Under the pieces are notes generated by a model. It did not search any database. It worked only from the letters and a program-made list of their open reading frames with translations, and had not been told where the DNA came from. DNA of 64,000 nucleotides from Eubacterium sp. AF16-48. GTDB lineage: Bacteria > Bacillota > Clostridia > Lachnospirales > Lachnospiraceae. This document shows positions 60,632 through 64,000 of the stretch, one piece after another. Location of the stretch: assembly GCF_003479405.1 (NCBI RefSeq), contig NZ_QUHB01000005.1, positions 62,001-126,000 on the forward strand, read 5' to 3'. Numbering within the stretch: position 1 is the stretch's first letter; the number at the start of each line of letters is the position of its first letter. Position numbers and translations under genes: made by a program.

Positions 60632-62266
60632 CTAGCCTCTGTTCTGTGCATCTACCAGATTCTTGCTGTGATAAATTTCCCTAAGCTTAGGCTTTTCAAT
60701 CTTTCCTGTAGCATTTCTAGGTACTTTGGCGAAAATAATCTTTCTAGGTCTCTTATATCTTGGAAGTTCCTTGCAGAACTCATTTATTTCTTCTTCGCTA
60801 CATTCCGTATCAGGATTTAACTCAATAATGGCTGCTGAAATTTCCCCTAATCGCTCATCTGCCAGTCCAATTACGGCAACATCCTTAATTTTAGGGTGCT
60901 TGCTTAAGAAGTTCTCTATCTGTACCGGATATATATTTTCACCACCACTGATAATAACGTCCTTCTTTCTGTCAACAAGATAAATAAAGCCATCCTTATC
61001 CATTTCTGCCATGTCTCCGGTATAAAGCCATCCGTCCTTAAGACATTCAGCTGTAGCTTTTTCATCGTTGTAGTAACAAGTCATAACCCCGGGGCCCTTA
61101 ACAATAAGTTCCCCTACGTCTCCCTGATTAACTTCATTACCTTCAGTGTCAACAATTTTAGCCTGCCAGCCATATCCCGGCACACCAATTGCTCCTACCT
61201 TATCAATATTATCAACACCTAAATGTACACAACCCGGCCCAATTGATTCGCTTAAGCCATAGTTGGTGTCGTACTGATGATGTGGAAAATATTCCTTCCA
61301 TCTCTTAATGAGACTTTGAGGCACAGGCTGAGCACCAATATGCATAAGTCTCCACTGCTTCAAATCATAATCTTCGATTTTAAGCTCACCTCTGTCTAAT
61401 GCCAGCAAAATATCCTGAGCCCAAGGCACTAAAAGCCATACAATAGTACAATGCTCTTTAGATACTGTTTCAAAAATAGTTTTAGGTGTAACACCCTTTA
61501 ACAAAACTGCTTTTCCACCGGTAAGAAGACTACCGAACCAATGCATTTTTGCCCCTGTATGATAAAGAGGCGGAATACACAAAAATACGTCATCCTTTGT
61601 TTGTCCGTGATGATTCTGTTCAACCTTTGCCGCATGCATAAGGCTTTCGTGATTATGTAAAATAGCTTTCGGAAATCCTGTTGTTCCTGATGAAAAATAA
61701 ATTGCCGCATCATCCTCATCGGTAATTTTAATATCCGGTGACAATGAAGAACAGTTTGAAACAAGATTATCATAATTTTCTGCAAAAGAAGGGCAATCCC
61801 CACCTACATAAAACAAAATTCTCTTTTCATCTATTTCATCTACAATTTCTTCTATACGCCCAATAAATTCAGGCCCGAAGAAAAGAACATCTGTCTCTGA
61901 AAGCTCCAGACAATATTTAATTTCATGTTCGTCAAAACGGAAATTCATTGGCACTGCCAATGCTCCTGTTTTTAATATTCCAAAGTAAATAGGCAGCCAC
62001 TCTAAGCAATTCATCATAAGAATTGCTACTTTATCACCTTTTCTTATGCCTCTGCTAAGTAACAGGTTAGCTACCCTGTTAGCCTTTTCGTTAAATACAT
62101 GCCATGTTATTTCACGTCTGTACTGCTGACTTAAATCCGGCTGGATTAACTCGTACTCACGCCATGTAACACGCCTTTTCTCCTTTATATCAGGATTAAT
62201 TTCCACGAGAGCCACATCATTTGCATATTGTATGGCATTTCTCTCTAATAATTCTGTGATAGGCAT
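60632..62266 (-). CDS. AMP-dependent acyl/aryl-CoA ligase
   Basis: 544 residues of the adenylate-forming family. YFSSGTTGFPKAILHN, TNYGLSESIGPG, GWLYTGDMAEMDKDGFIYL and DRKKDVIISGGENIYP are the ATP and AMP motifs. NATGKIEKPKL contains the catalytic Lys. Fatty-acid-like but the length and motifs also fit aryl-acid ligases. Next to indolepyruvate oxidoreductase genes, activation or hydrolysis of aryl-acetyl groups is a possible role. AAGGATAAATAA precedes the ATG. Confidence 0.9.
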   Translation of the reverse strand: MPITELLERNAIQYANDVALVEINPDIKEKRRVTWREYELIQPDLSQQYRREITWHVFNEKANRVANLLLSRGIRKGDKVAILMMNCLEWLPIYFGILKTGALAVPMNFRFDEHEIKYCLELSETDVLFFGPEFIGRIEEIVDEIDEKRILFYVGGDCPSFAENYDNLVSNCSSLSPDIKITDEDDAAIYFSSGTTGFPKAILHNHESLMHAAKVEQNHHGQTKDDVFLCIPPLYHTGAKMHWFGSLLTGGKAVLLKGVTPKTIFETVSKEHCTIVWLLVPWAQDILLALDRGELKIEDYDLKQWRLMHIGAQPVPQSLIKRWKEYFPHHQYDTNYGLSESIGPGCVHLGVDNIDKVGAIGVPGYGWQAKIVDTEGNEVNQGDVGELIVKGPGVMTCYYNDEKATAECLKDGWLYTGDMAEMDKDGFIYLVDRKKDVIISGGENIYPVQIENFLSKHPKIKDVAVIGLADERLGEISAAIIELNPDTECSEEEINEFCKELPRYKRPRKIIFAKVPRNATGKIEKPKLREIYHSKNLVDAQNRG

Positions 62267-62332
62267 TTATTTATCCTTCTCTCTTTCTTTATTTCCCTTT
62301 AGTTGTAATGGTGCACAGCCATTTAAATAACA

Positions 62333-63166
62333 TTAGAATCCAAACAGTCTTTTGGCATTTTCTCCAAGAATCAGTTTCTTTTCATCATCATTAAGTCCTG
62401 TATTGTCAAAGTCTTCCAAAGCCTGTTTCTGGTCGTACCATGGGCTGTCGGTTCCAAACAGTATTTTGTCAGCACCGTGTTTTCTCACCATTCTCACAAA
62501 CTGCTCATTGCCAAGTCTTACAGGGAACCTTCTGTTTAAGACTACTGCTGTATCCATATAAAATGGAAGACCTGCCAGTTTTTCTTCCACTTCATCCCAT
62601 AATCTCCATCCACCCATATGTGCCAGAATAAGTTTTTCCGGCTGAATATGTTTCCACAAATTAAGAACCATATCCGGTGTGCAGTGAATAGTATCCGGAA
62701 GACCTACATCCTCTCCTGCGTGTACTATTATTCCCAGACCCTTATTTGCTGCATAATCAATGAGCCTTATATATCTCTCATCATCAAAAAATACATGTTG
62801 ATAATCCGGATGAAGCTTAATTGCCTTAAGCTCCATAGACGCAATATCATCTATGATTTCCTTGTAATTCTCACAGTCGGGATGAATGGCACCAAAGTTA
62901 AACACCTTTGTTTCATCCATTTTTTCATTGGCTTTAACTGACAATTCGTTGATTTTTTCAGGTTGTGTAACATTAGTTGCCACAGGGCAAACCACTGACA
63001 AATCAATTCCTGCACTTTTAGTGCTGTCAGATAATCCCTGAAACGTAGGGATTCTGGCACATTTAACCTCAAAGCCCTGACCTCTTACGATATCCTCTTC
63101 CATATGCTCTATGGCTCTGGCTGCTATCTTGTACGGAAATGTATGGGTATGAATATCAATGATCAT
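62333..63166 (-). CDS. Amidohydrolase family protein
   Basis: 277 residues of the amidohydrolase superfamily (TIM barrel). Metal motif DIHTHTFPYKIA, then AIKLHPDYQHVFFDD, KLILAHMGGWRLWDEV and ILFGTDSPWYDQ. This is the decarboxylase/hydrolase-like group; substrate unknown. It lies 18 bases after iorB. Confidence 0.9.
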   Translation of the reverse strand: MIIDIHTHTFPYKIAARAIEHMEEDIVRGQGFEVKCARIPTFQGLSDSTKSAGIDLSVVCPVATNVTQPEKINELSVKANEKMDETKVFNFGAIHPDCENYKEIIDDIASMELKAIKLHPDYQHVFFDDERYIRLIDYAANKGLGIIVHAGEDVGLPDTIHCTPDMVLNLWKHIQPEKLILAHMGGWRLWDEVEEKLAGLPFYMDTAVVLNRRFPVRLGNEQFVRMVRKHGADKILFGTDSPWYDQKQALEDFDNTGLNDDEKKLILGENAKRLFGF

Positions 63167-63183
63167 TTCAAATTCCTTCTTAT

Positions 63184-63756
63184 TTAAAATTCGTAGCCTC
63201 TCTCAAAAGCTGCCACGTTAATATCTATAGTCTTTGGTGGAACAGTTTTCTTAATTACATCAATCCACTGTTCTTTCGGGAAGTCCATTCTCTTTGCAGC
63301 AACTCCTAAAATAATAACGTTGAAAACCCTTGGATTGCCCATGGCTAAAGCTTCAGCCTGAGCATCAACGGAAATAACCTTATGTTCCTTTGACAGATTT
63401 TCAATAATATTTTCAGGATATTTTGCCACTCCCGTAACTACAGGCATAGGGTCGATTCTCTGATCATTAACAATAATAACCCCATCCTTTTTTAAGTAGT
63501 GAGCATATCTTAAAGCCTCTAATCTTTCAAAAGCAATCAGTACATCTGCCTGACCTTCCTCCACTATAGGCTCTGCTACCTTTTCTCCATATCTTACATA
63601 TGTTACAACGCTTCCTCCACGCTGTGCCATTCCGTGAACTTCTGATAATTTTACATCATATCCTGCGGCTACTGTAATTCCCCCTAAAATTCTGCTGGTA
63701 AGGAGAGTACCCTGACCACCAACGCCTACTATCATAATATTCCTTGTTTCTGCCAT
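63184..63756 (-). CDS. iorB: Indolepyruvate:ferredoxin oxidoreductase, beta subunit
   Basis: 190 residues. The gamma-type 2-oxoacid oxidoreductase domain: IMIVGVGGQGTLLTSRILGG, GMAQRGGSVVTYVRYG and EGQADVLIAFERLEALRY. It lies 3 bases before the iorA stop. Together they oxidise aryl-pyruvates (indole-, phenyl-, hydroxyphenyl-) to aryl-acetyl-CoA with ferredoxin. Confidence 0.94.
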   Translation of the reverse strand: MAETRNIMIVGVGGQGTLLTSRILGGITVAAGYDVKLSEVHGMAQRGGSVVTYVRYGEKVAEPIVEEGQADVLIAFERLEALRYAHYLKKDGVIIVNDQRIDPMPVVTGVAKYPENIIENLSKEHKVISVDAQAEALAMGNPRVFNVIILGVAAKRMDFPKEQWIDVIKKTVPPKTIDINVAAFERGYEF

Positions 63757-63758
63757 GA

Positions 63759-64000
63759 TTATTCTCCTTTCTTTTTAAGTTCTATAGCTCCAAACTTACA
63801 ATTGCTCATGCAAAGTCCACAGCCGTTACACATTGTTCCGTCAATTGCCACTGTTCCATCTTCCTTTTTAGTCATGGCAGGACAACCCGGAACTAAACAC
63901 TGTCCGCATTTAACACATTTTTCAGGTATTGTATAACATTTTCCCTTAGGAACAAATGACTTAAGAAGTGCACATGGTGACTGGGAAATAATAACTGAAA
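63759..64000 (-). CDS. iorA: Indolepyruvate:ferredoxin oxidoreductase, alpha subunit (partial)
   Basis: Only the C-terminal ~80 residues are inside the window. It contains the two-cluster ferredoxin domain: EKCVKCGQCLVPGCPAM and GTMCNGCGLCMSNCKFGA, each with four Cys, then a basic end. The TPP-binding domain lies beyond the right edge. Confidence 0.93.
   Translation of the reverse strand, partial: SVIISQSPCALLKSFVPKGKCYTIPEKCVKCGQCLVPGCPAMTKKEDGTVAIDGTMCNGCGLCMSNCKFGAIELKKKGE

Overview
The window looks like a chromosome segment of an anaerobic, spore-forming, low-GC Firmicute, most likely a member of the Lachnospiraceae (class Clostridia). The basis is gene content: a type III glutamine synthetase, a CotJABC spore-coat operon, a phosphofructokinase with the PPi-type signature, pyruvate formate-lyase, indolepyruvate:ferredoxin oxidoreductase, and small DUF families that I associate with Lachnospiraceae. 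No species call is possible from sequence alone.

Positions 1 to about 14,400 are the right-hand part of an integrative/mobilizable element, with every gene on the minus strand. It holds a MobC-type relaxosome protein (cut by the window edge), a DUF3991/TOPRIM protein, a RadC-like JAB protein, DUF5688, an XRE regulator, a 1,792-residue sortase-anchored thioester adhesin built of about 13 SpaA/Cna-B domains, a lipoprotein, a ParM-like actin with a ParR-like partner, several very small membrane or Cys-rich proteins, and three DUF6462-type proteins. Relaxase, coupling protein and integrase are not in the window. Two noncoding stretches stand out: six GC-rich hairpins (997-1210) and a ~450-nt structured region with a predicted pseudoknot (12836-13272).

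Positions 14,500-29,600 carry housekeeping genes on the minus strand: lysS-greA, dusB-coaX-DUF6145, an SPFH protein with NfeD, an SH3 protein, DUF1858, cyclophilin, glnN with an attenuator leader that resembles ANTAR targets, a class B sortase, fba and a GH16 glucanase. DUF6465 is on the plus strand. Between cyclophilin and glnN lie a 23-residue Cys-rich peptide gene and an integrase remnant.

Positions 29,600-41,300 hold cotJABC and pfk (plus strand), tRNA-Gln, a four-gene set (DUF815 ATPase, HPr-kinase-like, PqqD, S26 peptidase), a pyruvate formate-lyase operon in which the glycyl-radical domain is a separate gene, a nitroreductase, and a Crp/Fnr regulator behind a ~470-nt leader made of repeated hairpins.

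Positions 41,400-64,000 (minus strand) hold a uracil/xanthine permease, trmL, an aminotransferase with an Lrp regulator, an AIR-synthase-like protein, a VanW protein, a DnaQ-type exonuclease, a B12-binding radical SAM protein, tRNA-Gly and tRNA-Phe, a CDP-alcohol phosphatidyltransferase, a dltABCD operon with a dltX-like gene at its 3' end, a polyamine ABC transporter (potA, potB, a potC-potD fusion) with an XRE-cupin regulator, and an acyl-CoA ligase, amidohydrolase and iorB-iorA group.

No tools were run. Domain calls are from recognition of motifs, and RNA pairings were found by eye.
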